A stretch of DNA of 64,000 bases from Chitinophaga pinensis. GTDB lineage: Bacteria > Bacteroidota > Bacteroidia > Chitinophagales > Chitinophagaceae. The DNA is taken from positions 18,672-82,671 of the forward strand of contig CAMAXV010000012.1 of assembly GCA_945862385.1 (NCBI GenBank). The letters run 5' to 3'. Every line of letters begins with the position of its first letter. The stretch's first letter is position 1. Shown here in pieces: positions 1-8,733 of this stretch. The notes beneath the pieces are model-generated. The model had not been told where the DNA came from. It made no database searches and was given only the letters and a program-made list of their open reading frames with translations. Position numbers and translations under genes: made by a program.

Positions 1-2
1 AA

Positions 3-293
3 GTTATTCACCAAACCATTAAAAACGGAGCATTTCTGGATGAAAAATCAATTGGGATTGTAATTAAAGGACTTCAGAATAAAAAAAACCAGACATTCCG
101 AGATATGCTAAGCTTTAGGGAAAAAGAGATTGTTGCTTTGGTTGAAAAGGGGTACAGCTACAAGCAAATGTCTGAACAGCTGTTCGTTACCACATATGCT
201 GTAAACTATCATTTAAAAAACATCTACAAAAAATTAGGAATTCATTCAAAATCTGAACTACTTTCAAGAATCATGGAAGAAGACAGGAATTGA
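3..293 (+). CDS. NarL/LuxR-type response regulator, C-terminal part (5' truncated)
   Basis: The reading frame is open from the window edge, so only the last 96 or so residues of a DNA-binding response regulator are present. The visible part has a LuxR-type helix-turn-helix (LSFREKEIVALVEKGYSYKQ through YAVNYHLKNIYKKLGIHSK), the usual C-terminal output domain of NarL/FixJ regulators. The stretch before it (VIHQTIKNGAFLDEKS) reads like the end of a receiver domain, where these proteins carry alpha-5 and the linker. The receiver, with its phospho-acceptor Asp, lies outside the window, as would any cognate kinase. It ends 50 bp before proline dehydrogenase on the same strand. An ATG at 105 is internal to the frame and is not the natural start. 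Confidence 0.8.
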   Translation, partial: VIHQTIKNGAFLDEKSIGIVIKGLQNKKNQTFRDMLSFREKEIVALVEKGYSYKQMSEQLFVTTYAVNYHLKNIYKKLGIHSKSELLSRIMEEDRN

Positions 294-316
294 AAGCAAA
301 GTAGCTTAATTCGGTT

Positions 317-324
317 TATCTTTG
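317..324 (+). promoter_or_regulatory. -7 promoter box (TATCTTTG) for proline dehydrogenase
   Basis: The octamer is an exact match to the Bacteroidota -7 consensus TAnnTTTG and lies 19 bp before the ATG at 344. No TTG lies at the preferred 19-21 bp upstream (the nearest is at 290-292), so the -33 half is weak. Confidence 0.45.
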
Positions 325-343
325 CAGCCTCAAAACAGGCTGT

Positions 344-1567
344 ATGAAAGCTTCTCCTGATAAACTCAATTTCAACGATACCGAAAAGGCTTTCGCCTAT
401 AAAAATGATATACAACTTAAGAGGGCCCATTGGCTATTTCAATTGATGCAATTTGGGTGGATCGTTAAATTGGGGTCACTTGTTACACCCTTACTGATTA
501 AATTTAAGTTCCCTGTAAAAGGACTGATTAAAAAGACCATCTTCAGTCAATTTGTTGGAGGAGAAAAATTAAGTGAAACTACACCTGTAGTGAAAATGCT
601 TCAGGATCATGATGTTGATGTTATTCTTGACTACGGTGTAGAGGGTGGAGAATATGAAGATTCCAAATACGACCGTGAAACAGAAGAATTTATTAAAGTT
701 ATCACATTTGCGGGCAAGCAACCAAATGCCCCTTTCATCAGTATAAAAGTAACAGGATTGGTATCAAGCATATTATTGAACAAATTAAACATATCAAACC
801 CTGGAAATGGAAACTATCCTGAAAGTATTTGGCAAAAAATAGACGCACTTGAAAGTTCAGAAAAGACGAATTGGGACAAGTTAATTAGCAGAGTCGATCT
901 TATTTGTAAAGCTGCCGAAATCAATGGAATTGGCGTGATGATTGACGCAGAAGAATCATGGATTCAAGACCCAATTGATTTGATAGCAGACCTCATGATG
1001 GAAAAATACAACAAATCAAAATTTACTGTATTTAATACCATTCAACTCTACAGATCTGACAGGCTTTCATTTTTAAAGTCAAGCATAGCTGAAGCCCAAC
1101 AATTAAACTATAAACCGGCCTATAAACTGGTTAGAGGTGCCTACATGGAAAAGGAACGAAAAAGAGCAATCGCATTGAATTACCCCTCTCCCATTCAAAT
1201 CAATAAGTCACAAACAGACGAAGCATATAATGAAGCCATAAACTATTGCTACTCGATTGAATCACCTGTTTGCATCGTTATAGCCAGTCACAATGAAGAA
1301 AGTACAATAATTGCAGCAAATTATGGTGAAGTTGACAGCAATAAAAATGTTGAAATCCATTTTTCGCAACTCTATGGCATGAGTGACAACCTGACATTCA
1401 ACCTGGCTGCAAAAGGATTTAAAGTATCAAAATATCTTCCTTTCGGTCCTGTAGAGGAAGTTATTCCATATCTTATGCGCAGGGCTCAGGAGAATAGTTC
1501 CATTTCCGGACAAACTACCAGGGAACTTTATTTACTAAAAAAAGAACTTTCAAGAAGGGCCAATTAA
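344..1567 (+). CDS. proline dehydrogenase (FAD-dependent)
   Basis: This stand-alone proline dehydrogenase of 407 residues oxidises L-proline to pyrroline-5-carboxylate with FAD and passes electrons to the quinone pool; it is the first step of proline catabolism. Family signatures are visible: IGVMIDAEESWIQ at about 196-208 and TIQLYRSDRL at 232-241 (barrel strands around the flavin), KLVRGAYMEKER at 261-272, and a C-terminal segment with YLPFGPVEEVIPYLMRRA carrying the substrate-binding Arg pair. The length fits the monofunctional enzymes of Bacteroidota rather than the bifunctional PutA, and no P5C dehydrogenase domain or neighbour is seen. The ATG at 344 is preceded by a -7 box, and a hairpin terminator follows the stop, so it is probably transcribed alone. 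Confidence 0.93.
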   Translation: MKASPDKLNFNDTEKAFAYKNDIQLKRAHWLFQLMQFGWIVKLGSLVTPLLIKFKFPVKGLIKKTIFSQFVGGEKLSETTPVVKMLQDHDVDVILDYGVEGGEYEDSKYDRETEEFIKVITFAGKQPNAPFISIKVTGLVSSILLNKLNISNPGNGNYPESIWQKIDALESSEKTNWDKLISRVDLICKAAEINGIGVMIDAEESWIQDPIDLIADLMMEKYNKSKFTVFNTIQLYRSDRLSFLKSSIAEAQQLNYKPAYKLVRGAYMEKERKRAIALNYPSPIQINKSQTDEAYNEAINYCYSIESPVCIVIASHNEESTIIAANYGEVDSNKNVEIHFSQLYGMSDNLTFNLAAKGFKVSKYLPFGPVEEVIPYLMRRAQENSSISGQTTRELYLLKKELSRRAN

Positions 1568-1578
1568 GCTTTCATTGA

Positions 1579-1612
1579 GAAAGAGATTACGTATTTATAC
1601 CTAATCTTTTTC
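1579..1612 (+). terminator. Rho-independent terminator after proline dehydrogenase
   Basis: An 11-bp stem (GAAAGAGATTA at 1579-1589 with TAATCTTTTTC at 1602-1612, one G-U pair) closes a 12-nt loop and its 3' arm is T-rich. It lies 12 bp after the stop codon. Confidence 0.6.
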
Positions 1613-1701
1613 ACTAAAAGTACTTTTTGCTATAAATTATCGAATCAACAGTTCCAATGGGAAATTGAATTGATTATATTTATATAATTAAGGCTCAACA
1701 T

Positions 1702-2256
1702 ATGTATGGTATTATAAATCAGGCTATTCATCAAATGGTCACAAGAGATCATGGAGAGGAAGTTTGGCTCAATATCATCCATAAAAGTGGTATAGATGTC
1801 TATGAATTCAGAAACCATGAAAGCTACGACGATAAGTATACCTACGTACTGGCTGAAACCCTTGCTGAACATTTGAAAACAAATATTTCTGAAATCCTCC
1901 GCTCACTCGGAGAATTCTGGATTATAGATGTTTCACTAAAAAAATATCCGGCAATGATGGCCGCCGGAGGTAATTCATTCAGAGAATTTCTTTTTAACCT
2001 ACCAAAATTTCACAATCGCATATACCTCAGCTATCCGGATTTGGTTGCCCCAGAGTTCAAAATCTATGATAATGGCGATAGTATAGCGGTGGAATATCAC
2101 TCCGAAAGAGAAGGTTTAACCCACCTAATGGAAGGAATGCTTTTAGGAATAATCAAGATGTTCGATGAACATCATGCCTTGGTTAAACTGGAGTACACGA
2201 AATCGAATTCAACATTTGATCATGATCTTTTCCTGATAACATGGATAAAGCATTAA
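1702..2256 (+). CDS. H-NOX heme nitric oxide/oxygen sensor protein
   Basis: This is a stand-alone H-NOX (HNOB) domain of 184 residues, the heme fold shared with the beta subunit of soluble guanylate cyclase. The N-terminus MYGIINQAI and the SILRSLGEFWI-like segment near 62-74 are typical. The proximal heme ligand is His104 in NLPKFHNRI, and the heme-propionate motif YxSxR is intact at 132-136 (YHSER). Bacterial H-NOX proteins generally act as cytosolic NO sensors that regulate an adjacent histidine kinase. Here the next gene is a kinase with an HNOBA domain whose start lies inside or 2 nt after this gene, so the two are surely co-translated. I cannot assign a distal-pocket Tyr, so NO-only rather than O2 sensing is inferred. 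The only -7-like sequence upstream (TATATTTA at 1675) is one base off consensus. Confidence 0.95.
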   Translation: MYGIINQAIHQMVTRDHGEEVWLNIIHKSGIDVYEFRNHESYDDKYTYVLAETLAEHLKTNISEILRSLGEFWIIDVSLKKYPAMMAAGGNSFREFLFNLPKFHNRIYLSYPDLVAPEFKIYDNGDSIAVEYHSEREGLTHLMEGMLLGIIKMFDEHHALVKLEYTKSNSTFDHDLFLITWIKH

Positions 2257-5200
2257 ATATGGATTTGGCTCATTCAGGTATCTTGCTTGAAATTGAAAAG
2301 CTTTTTCCTTTTTATTTCAAACTTAACCGGGATTTAGTTATTACCGGCTTAGGAGCTTCTTTATCCAAATTAATACCGGAAAAAAATAAACTTTTCCTTG
2401 AAACTTTTCAACTCCTAAAACCTAAAATTTCAGTTCCATTTAATTTCGAATGGCTGCAATCGATTTGCTCAGGATTTGTATTGATAAAAATTAAAAATAA
2501 AGAAAAAGCTTTATTACGGGGGCAATTTGAATACAAAGCATGGGATGATGAAATTATTTTTTATGGTTCACTCTGGGCTGATGACCATGAAGTCTTAATC
2601 AACTTTGGCCTAACATATTCTGACTTTCCAGCATATGATGCCATTTTTGATATTCAGCAAATGAAATCAGTGCTTAAGAATGAACAGGAGGATTTGAATA
2701 AGTTAAAACACGAATTGGATATTATCAATCATTCTGGCGACTTGTTTATTCACCTACACCCTAGTGGCCTCATTCGAAAAGCTTCTCCAAGCTGCAAAAC
2801 TATGTTGGGATACGAACAACATGAGATTGTTGGACTTGCTATTCAAAATCTAATTAAGGATCAAAACGGACTTGATCTAATCAAGGAATTAAGTGAAATA
2901 AGAAATAAAAACAAATCAAAAGATTTTGTAACCTATATAAATAAAAAAGATGGCGGTTATGTTGGTGTAAACATATCAATATCTCCAGTTATCAATACGA
3001 GCTTAAATACACTCTTCTTCATTTGTATCATTAAGGATATCAGCGACAGGATTAAGGATTTAGAAGAAATCAGCAACCTCGCATCCTTTCCAAATGAGAA
3101 CCCAAATCCCATTTTCAGGATTGATGGATCAGGAATTATAAATTTCAGAAACAGAACTGCCAATACAATGACACATATTGTGTATAATGGCAAGATTCAC
3201 AGCTTTGAAAAATTCTGGTCATTTTTATTACATGAAGAAGCCGGAATATTCCCCAATAATATTGATGGCATTGTCAATAACAGGTATTATAATTTTTGCA
3301 TTGTAAAGCGTGTAGATTGTGATGAATTAAACATATATGGTTCAGATATCAGTGAACGAAGAGAATCTGAAATGCAGGCTCAGGAAACATTCAACAAATT
3401 GAACAGCTTTCTTGAATCAACCAATGATGTGTATTACCTGATTTACCAGCAAAATAAGAATAAAAACTTTTTCACCTCGAGATGGCCCTTATTTATGGGT
3501 TTCAATCCTGCTTCAGGAGATATGTGGGAACAAAAAAGAGCATGTGTTATTGATGAATTCAAAAATATTTATGATGACGCTATGAAGGAATTCATGCTGA
3601 ATGGCAGCATGACAATAAAATATAAAATTAAAAATAAGGTATCTGGACAAATAAGATGGATACTGGAAGAATCAAAAATAAAGTTTGATTCTACGTTGAA
3701 TGATGAAATAATTTCTGGCAGACTAACTGATATTACTGCAAACGAAAATTTCAGAAGTCAGATGAATGAATCAGAAGAGAGATTTCAGCTCATCACTGAA
3801 TCAATGCCAGTAATGATTTGGGTATCCAATGAAGAGAATAAAGTCACATACACGAACAAGGCATCCAGGGATTTTTTTGGTTTTGATTTAAAAACTATAA
3901 CAGGGCAGTCTGAGTTTGCAAAGCTCGTTCATCCTGATCATCGTCAAAAAGCTATCATTGAATGGGGGAAAACACTCAACAACAAAGTAAGAGGTGAAAT
4001 ACAATACCTTGTAATGAATGCTGAAAATGAATACCGTTGGATCTATGAAATAGCTGTACCAAGATTCATGCAAAACAATGAATTTCTTGGATATATAGGT
4101 GCCGCATTTGACATAACAAATGAAAAATCGATTTATAATACGCTGGAAGAGGAGAAGAAAAAATATGAACTCCTTTCAACCAAATCTGCAGACATTATCT
4201 TCCTGATGAATAATATAGGAATAATTGAATATGCCTCACCTTCAATCAACCGTATTTTGAATTTGTCGGAACAAGATATTATTGGTCATTCGATTTTCAG
4301 TCTGATTGAAGGTACACAGGTTCTGGACCTGAATGAAACCCAAAGTGAGTTTACCGATGCTGCACAGCAGCAAATGCTGAGTTTCAAAATGAAAAATAAA
4401 CAAGGTGAACTTAAATGGGTTGAAGCAGTTTACAGCAGGTTTACAGAAGATGAATTAGGCGGTAAAAAGATCTTGATGCACGTTAGGGATATCAACGAAC
4501 AATACCTTGCACAAACAATGTTGATTGAAAATGAAGCTAAATACCGCAGCCTCTTTTCAAACATGAATCTTGGTATCATGGAAGTTGATAAAGAAGAAAA
4601 AATACTCTATGTAAACAAGTCTTTTGAAAGAATTTCAGGATATAATGAGGAGGAGCTGTTAGGTAAGATTGCACCAGATATCTTTTTAACTGATCTTAAC
4701 GAAAAAGATATCAACTTACAGGAAAGGAGAAACAGAGAGCATGGTAAAGAAGGTCTCTATGAAATAAAAGTCAGAAAAAAAGATAAGAGTTTTGCTACCT
4801 GGGTTATAAGTGGAGCTCCAACTTATGACATGAAAGGTAAAATAAGAGGCTCTATTGGAATTCACTGGGATGTAACCGAAATAAGAGACCTGGAAACAAA
4901 AATTCTTTTTGAAAGTGTGCAGAAAGAAAAAGAACTGATGGAAGCAAGGTTGCAGGCTGAGGAAGAACAACGAGATGTTATTGGAAGAGATTTGCATGAT
5001 GGTGTTGGACAAATGCTTGCATATTTGAGTTTGTATTTTAATATTTTAAAAGAAAAAGATTCAATTGCCGAAGAAGATATAGACAAGGCACAAGTAACTA
5101 TTAAAAAAACAATTGATGAAGTAAGGCGTTTATCCAGAAACCTTGCACCACCGGCTATAAAAGATCTGGGATTCAGAGAAGCCGTAATTGAACTTATAAA

Positions 5201-5555
5201 TAGTTACAGCATTATTCCTAAACCGGCTTTTCAACTTAAAATATACAAGGGCAAGGATCCGGATAGATTTTTACATGAATACAAAATCATGATGTTTCGC
5301 GTAATTCAGGAGTTAAGCAATAATACATTTAAATATGCCCACGCCAATAAGGTTGAAATAAAAATTGACCAAAGCGCAAACGGGATGATGTTATACTACC
5401 ACGATGATGGCATAGGATTTGAAATAGGCACAGTTAAGAAAGGTATAGGACTAAAAAGTATTCTTTCGAGAGTAGAGTTTTATGGCGGTGAAGTAAAGAT
5501 TAACACGAACCCTGGAACCGGGTTTGAAGTATTTATTAAATTACCATTTGAATAA
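2241..5555 (+). CDS. HNOBA-PAS6-HisKA_3 sensor histidine kinase (H-NOX partner)
   Basis: This is a soluble-looking sensor kinase of 1104 residues with no membrane segment. Residues 15-150 resemble the H-NOX-associated HNOBA domain (LFPFYFKLNRDLVITGLG, then LLRGQFEY and the INFGLTYSDF segment), which in guanylate cyclases docks next to H-NOX. Six PAS-like domains follow at about 161-268, 280-372, 385-500, 512-627, 640-752 and 766-882. A coiled linker leads to the HisKA_3 dimerisation helix with phospho-His919 (GRDLHDGVGQ). The ATPase domain has Asn1027/1028 (QELSNN), DDGIG at 1055-1059 and a KGIGLKSI lid. The ATG at 2241 overlaps the H-NOX gene by 16 nt; an alternative ATG at 2259 sits 2 nt after its stop. 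The NarL regulator follows by 6 nt. The inferred role is NO-controlled phosphorylation of that regulator; domain limits were judged by eye. Confidence 0.92.
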   Translation: MDKALNMDLAHSGILLEIEKLFPFYFKLNRDLVITGLGASLSKLIPEKNKLFLETFQLLKPKISVPFNFEWLQSICSGFVLIKIKNKEKALLRGQFEYKAWDDEIIFYGSLWADDHEVLINFGLTYSDFPAYDAIFDIQQMKSVLKNEQEDLNKLKHELDIINHSGDLFIHLHPSGLIRKASPSCKTMLGYEQHEIVGLAIQNLIKDQNGLDLIKELSEIRNKNKSKDFVTYINKKDGGYVGVNISISPVINTSLNTLFFICIIKDISDRIKDLEEISNLASFPNENPNPIFRIDGSGIINFRNRTANTMTHIVYNGKIHSFEKFWSFLLHEEAGIFPNNIDGIVNNRYYNFCIVKRVDCDELNIYGSDISERRESEMQAQETFNKLNSFLESTNDVYYLIYQQNKNKNFFTSRWPLFMGFNPASGDMWEQKRACVIDEFKNIYDDAMKEFMLNGSMTIKYKIKNKVSGQIRWILEESKIKFDSTLNDEIISGRLTDITANENFRSQMNESEERFQLITESMPVMIWVSNEENKVTYTNKASRDFFGFDLKTITGQSEFAKLVHPDHRQKAIIEWGKTLNNKVRGEIQYLVMNAENEYRWIYEIAVPRFMQNNEFLGYIGAAFDITNEKSIYNTLEEEKKKYELLSTKSADIIFLMNNIGIIEYASPSINRILNLSEQDIIGHSIFSLIEGTQVLDLNETQSEFTDAAQQQMLSFKMKNKQGELKWVEAVYSRFTEDELGGKKILMHVRDINEQYLAQTMLIENEAKYRSLFSNMNLGIMEVDKEEKILYVNKSFERISGYNEEELLGKIAPDIFLTDLNEKDINLQERRNREHGKEGLYEIKVRKKDKSFATWVISGAPTYDMKGKIRGSIGIHWDVTEIRDLETKILFESVQKEKELMEARLQAEEEQRDVIGRDLHDGVGQMLAYLSLYFNILKEKDSIAEEDIDKAQVTIKKTIDEVRRLSRNLAPPAIKDLGFREAVIELINSYSIIPKPAFQLKIYKGKDPDRFLHEYKIMMFRVIQELSNNTFKYAHANKVEIKIDQSANGMMLYYHDDGIGFEIGTVKKGIGLKSILSRVEFYGGEVKINTNPGTGFEVFIKLPFE

Positions 5556-5561
5556 TATATT

Positions 5562-6203
5562 ATGACAAAAAAAATAAGAATTATCATAGCTGACGACCAT
5601 TTGTTGATTGCCGAAACATGGGCAACACTAATCAACATGGATCCTGAATTTGAAGTTGTTAAGGTTTATGATAATACCAAAAGCCTTATTGATCAGATTA
5701 CTGAAATCAAACCAGACATCGCGATTTTAGATATCAATATCAACCCTTTTTCGGGAATTGAAGCCGCCAAATTGATTAAAAAGCTCGCACCAGGAACAAA
5801 AATAATTGGTGTTTCCATGCACAATCAACCTTCATTTGCTAAAAAAATGATACGAAATGGTGCTACTGGCTATGTAACTAAAAATTCAAGTAAAGTTGAG
5901 ATGTATGATGCCATCCGTGCAGTTATGAAAGGAGAAAAATACATATGCGCGGAAATTCAGAAAAACATAACCAATCAGTTGCTCGTTGATGAAGATGACA
6001 ACAAACTAAGCAAACTCACTGAGCGTGAGATTGAAATCATAAAAATGATTAAAAACGGATCTACAAACAAAGAAATTGCAGAATCGTTATTCCTCTCGCC
6101 CAGAACAGTTGAAACCCACAGGGCAAGAATTTTAAAGAAGTTAGACTTAAAAAATTCTTTATCCCTCGTGAAATATATCAACGAATCGTTTCTGGATTTT
6201 TAA
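5562..6203 (+). CDS. NarL-family response regulator of the H-NOX operon
   Basis: This 213-residue regulator has a receiver domain (IIIADDHLLIAE, phospho-acceptor Asp57 in AILDINI, conserved Lys in YVTKNSS) and a LuxR helix-turn-helix (LTEREIEIIKMIKNGSTNKE, then LFLSPRTVETHRARILKKL). It starts 6 nt after the H-NOX-linked kinase, so it is that kinase's partner and the transcriptional output of the NO-sensing operon. Its Asp is followed by INI-NPFSG rather than the usual LxMPxMDG, so the beta3-alpha3 loop is atypical. Its targets are unknown. The gene converges with citrate synthase, 18 bp away. Confidence 0.93.
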   Translation: MTKKIRIIIADDHLLIAETWATLINMDPEFEVVKVYDNTKSLIDQITEIKPDIAILDININPFSGIEAAKLIKKLAPGTKIIGVSMHNQPSFAKKMIRNGATGYVTKNSSKVEMYDAIRAVMKGEKYICAEIQKNITNQLLVDEDDNKLSKLTEREIEIIKMIKNGSTNKEIAESLFLSPRTVETHRARILKKLDLKNSLSLVKYINESFLDF

Positions 6204-6221
6204 AATTGAGGGGCTGAGTAA

Positions 6222-7547
6222 TCAATCACCCCAAATATTGTCTTCTCCCTTCAGCCATTTCTGAACTAAATCGGTAGTAACAGATTTAGGCCTTTCAAGA
6301 GGCATACCTAAAGCTCTGTCCCAACAAAGACTGGCCAAAACACCCAAAGCGCGACTGACTCCAAATAGGACTGTGTAAAATTCATATTCTACCATACCAT
6401 AATGGACAAGTAAAGCACCACTGTGTGCATCAACATTAGGCCATGGATTCTTAACCTTACCAAGTCCGTTTAGAATTTCAGGTACAGTTTCATATATATT
6501 CCATACTGTCTGAACCAGCGGATCATTAGGCATGTGTTTCTTACCAAATTCCATTTGAGCAGTGAATCTTGGATCCGTTTTTCTCAAAACTGCATGCCCG
6601 TATCCTGGAACTACTTTTCCTGACGCTAAAGTTTGCTTTACGTATTCACCAATTTGTTCTTTTGAAGGTAACTCAACGCCAAGGTTTTCACGCAACTCAA
6701 AAATCCATTTGATAACCTCCTGATTTGCCAATCCATGAAGAGGACCAGCCAACCCATTCATTCCTGCTGCAAAACTTAAGAATGGATCGCTCAATGCTGA
6801 ACCAACCAGATGTGTTGTATGTGCAGATACATTTCCACCTTCGTGATCTGCATGGATAGTCATATATAAACGCATCAACTCTTTAAAACCTGCATCATCA
6901 TATCCCATCATGTGGGCAAAATTACCTGACCAGTCAAGCAAACCATTAGGCTCAATATGGTGACCATCCTTATATTTCCTACGGTAAATATAAGCTGCTA
7001 TCCGAGGAAGACGGGCAATGAGATCCAGTGAGTCATCAAACGTAGCATCCCAGTAGTCTTTTTTATTCATACCTGATGCATATGCCTTTGCAAAATGACT
7101 GCCGTTTTGCAAAGCCATAATACCAACCACAAACATGGTCATGGGGTGTGTAGTTACAGGCAGGGCTTCTATGGTATCAAAGACATAATTGGGAACATGT
7201 GAACGTCTTTGAAGTGTTGAAGTCATAACATCAACTTCTTCACTATTAGGTAATTCACCCAGCAACATGAGGTGGAATAATCCTTCAGGAAGCGGTTCAG
7301 AGCCTCCGGGTATTTTGGGTAACTTATCTTTTAGCTCAGGAATAGAAAACCCCCTGAACCTGATTCCCTCATTTGCATCAAGAAGTGATGTCTCAGTAAC
7401 CAGTCCAGTTATACCCCGCATTCCCTGATAGATCTGGGATAGTGTTACTTCTCCTATAACTTTCTGACCATGGTCCTTCAACAACTGTTTAATTTCCTGA
7501 CTGACCTGATCCGCTTTAATTTTGAACCTTTCCTTGATGATTTCCAT
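6222..7547 (-). CDS. gltA: citrate synthase, mitochondrial-like type
   Basis: Citrate synthase of 441 residues condenses acetyl-CoA with oxaloacetate at the entry of the TCA cycle. The three catalytic residues are present: His271 (GPLHGLANQEV), His318 (PGYGHAVLRKTDPR) and Asp373 (VDAHSG). The wording of the conserved blocks, such as LYMTIHADHEGGNVSAHTTH and ALGMPLERPKS, is much closer to the dimeric enzyme of mitochondria than to the NADH-inhibited hexameric GltA of enterobacteria. This eukaryote-like type is expected to be a dimer not regulated by NADH; that is inferred from family knowledge. The gene stands alone; an upstream TAACTTTA is one base off the -7 consensus. Confidence 0.95.
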   Translation of the reverse strand: MEIIKERFKIKADQVSQEIKQLLKDHGQKVIGEVTLSQIYQGMRGITGLVTETSLLDANEGIRFRGFSIPELKDKLPKIPGGSEPLPEGLFHLMLLGELPNSEEVDVMTSTLQRRSHVPNYVFDTIEALPVTTHPMTMFVVGIMALQNGSHFAKAYASGMNKKDYWDATFDDSLDLIARLPRIAAYIYRRKYKDGHHIEPNGLLDWSGNFAHMMGYDDAGFKELMRLYMTIHADHEGGNVSAHTTHLVGSALSDPFLSFAAGMNGLAGPLHGLANQEVIKWIFELRENLGVELPSKEQIGEYVKQTLASGKVVPGYGHAVLRKTDPRFTAQMEFGKKHMPNDPLVQTVWNIYETVPEILNGLGKVKNPWPNVDAHSGALLVHYGMVEYEFYTVLFGVSRALGVLASLCWDRALGMPLERPKSVTTDLVQKWLKGEDNIWGD

Positions 7548-7630
7548 CTCTTTTGTCTGGTTTTACTATTTGATGCGTAAAGTTAAAACAAAGACCTTAA
7601 GCGGCATAACCTTTGTATACAAATATTGAA

Positions 7631-8713
7631 TTATTTAGGTGCTTTTCTATAAAGATAGATGGTAACGGCACTAAATAGGATGTTGGGAATCCATGCTGCC
7701 AGATAAGGATTAAGGTCTCCTTTGGTTGAAAATATAGTTGAAAAGCGATCAGCCAGTATAAAAACTGCACAAATTATAATTCCGGTAGCCAAATGAACGC
7801 CACTCCCACCCCGAATTTTTCTACAGGCCAGAATGGCTCCAATAATTGTAAGCAGAATAACCGCAAAAGGTGTTGCCAGCCTGTGCGCATTCTCCATTTC
7901 TAGCTCTTTTACTGTTTCAGAGCCCCTAAGTCGCTCTTTTGCAATTCTTTTTCTAAGTTCAGGCGAAATCAGACGAGCCTGCATATATTCATCACGCTTA
8001 AGATCTGAAGGATCAAAAGACAGTTTTCTGAAGACCTCATAATTGAAACTAACCTGCTCCTGCATGCCGTTTAGTTTTCGCTCTACAACTCCTGTCAGCT
8101 TCCATACTTTCTTTGCCGTATCCCAGGTTATGTTATCTGCACGAAGGTTGTGAATCACTTCATTTCCCTTCAGTGTTTCCATAAAAAAATTTCCACCTGC
8201 CTTACTGGTAGTATCATAATAGCGCATTCCCGCATAACTGAATGAATCAGTCCTCATGTAAATCGCACCAGTTGATGCATCATTGGGTAAAACAGACTTG
8301 GTATACCTTGCCTCAAAGGAAGTTCTTATGGCATTTGCCTTGGGAATGACATAATCATTGGCCAGCCAAAGAATCATACCAAGAAAAATACCCCCGATCC
8401 AATAAGGTCTCAGAATACGGTTCAGGCTAACACCGGATGAAAGAATGGCTACAAATTCAGACCTGTTTGCCATTTTGGAGGTGAAAAAGATAACCGATAT
8501 GAAAACAAACAAAGGAAAAAGCATGGCAACAATATGTGGTATAAAACCAACATAGTATTGCATGAAAATCTCCTCAGTGGAGAGCCCGGATTTGGCAAAA
8601 TCATCCGTATGTTCACTGATATCTATTACAGTACTGATCAGGGTCAATAATATCAGTGAGTAAATGAAAGTAGACAGGAATTGTTTGAAGATGTACCAAT
8701 CAATTTTTCTCAT
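7631..8713 (-). CDS. LptF/LptG-family lipopolysaccharide export permease
   Basis: This inner-membrane protein of 360 residues belongs to the YjgP/YjgQ (LptF/LptG) family, whose members pair to form the membrane part of the LptB2FG ABC transporter that extracts LPS. The layout is typical: three helices at about 10-30, 56-78 and 104-122, a large periplasmic jellyroll domain of about 150 residues, and three C-terminal helices at about 277-297, 303-323 and 333-354. The N-terminus RKIDWYIFKQFLSTFIYSL and the HTDDF segment after helix 1 are common in the Bacteroidota form. Whether it plays the F or the G role cannot be said, since no second copy or LptB lies here. A -7 box sits 8 nt before the ATG. 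Confidence 0.88.
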   Translation of the reverse strand: MRKIDWYIFKQFLSTFIYSLILLTLISTVIDISEHTDDFAKSGLSTEEIFMQYYVGFIPHIVAMLFPLFVFISVIFFTSKMANRSEFVAILSSGVSLNRILRPYWIGGIFLGMILWLANDYVIPKANAIRTSFEARYTKSVLPNDASTGAIYMRTDSFSYAGMRYYDTTSKAGGNFFMETLKGNEVIHNLRADNITWDTAKKVWKLTGVVERKLNGMQEQVSFNYEVFRKLSFDPSDLKRDEYMQARLISPELRKRIAKERLRGSETVKELEMENAHRLATPFAVILLTIIGAILACRKIRGGSGVHLATGIIICAVFILADRFSTIFSTKGDLNPYLAAWIPNILFSAVTIYLYRKAPK

Positions 8714-8721
8714 ACTTGCTG

Positions 8722-8729
8722 CAAAGTTA
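8722..8729 (-). promoter_or_regulatory. -7 promoter box (TAACTTTG) for the LptF/G gene
   Basis: This exact TAnnTTTG match, read on the minus strand, ends 8 nt before the ATG at 8713, so the mRNA would have almost no 5' leader. I see no good -33 TTG; the upstream part lies in the 3' end of the photolyase gene. Confidence 0.45.
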
Positions 8730-8733
8730 CCAT

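Noticed and set aside
1590..1601. CGTATTTATACC upstream of the H-NOX gene as a fourth operator copy
   Set aside because: Two mismatches to the repeat and it falls in the loop of the proline dehydrogenase terminator.
6196..6232. GGGG...CCCC hairpin between the convergent H-NOX regulator and citrate synthase
   Set aside because: Only four G-C pairs with a long loop and no T tract on either side; too weak to call a terminator.
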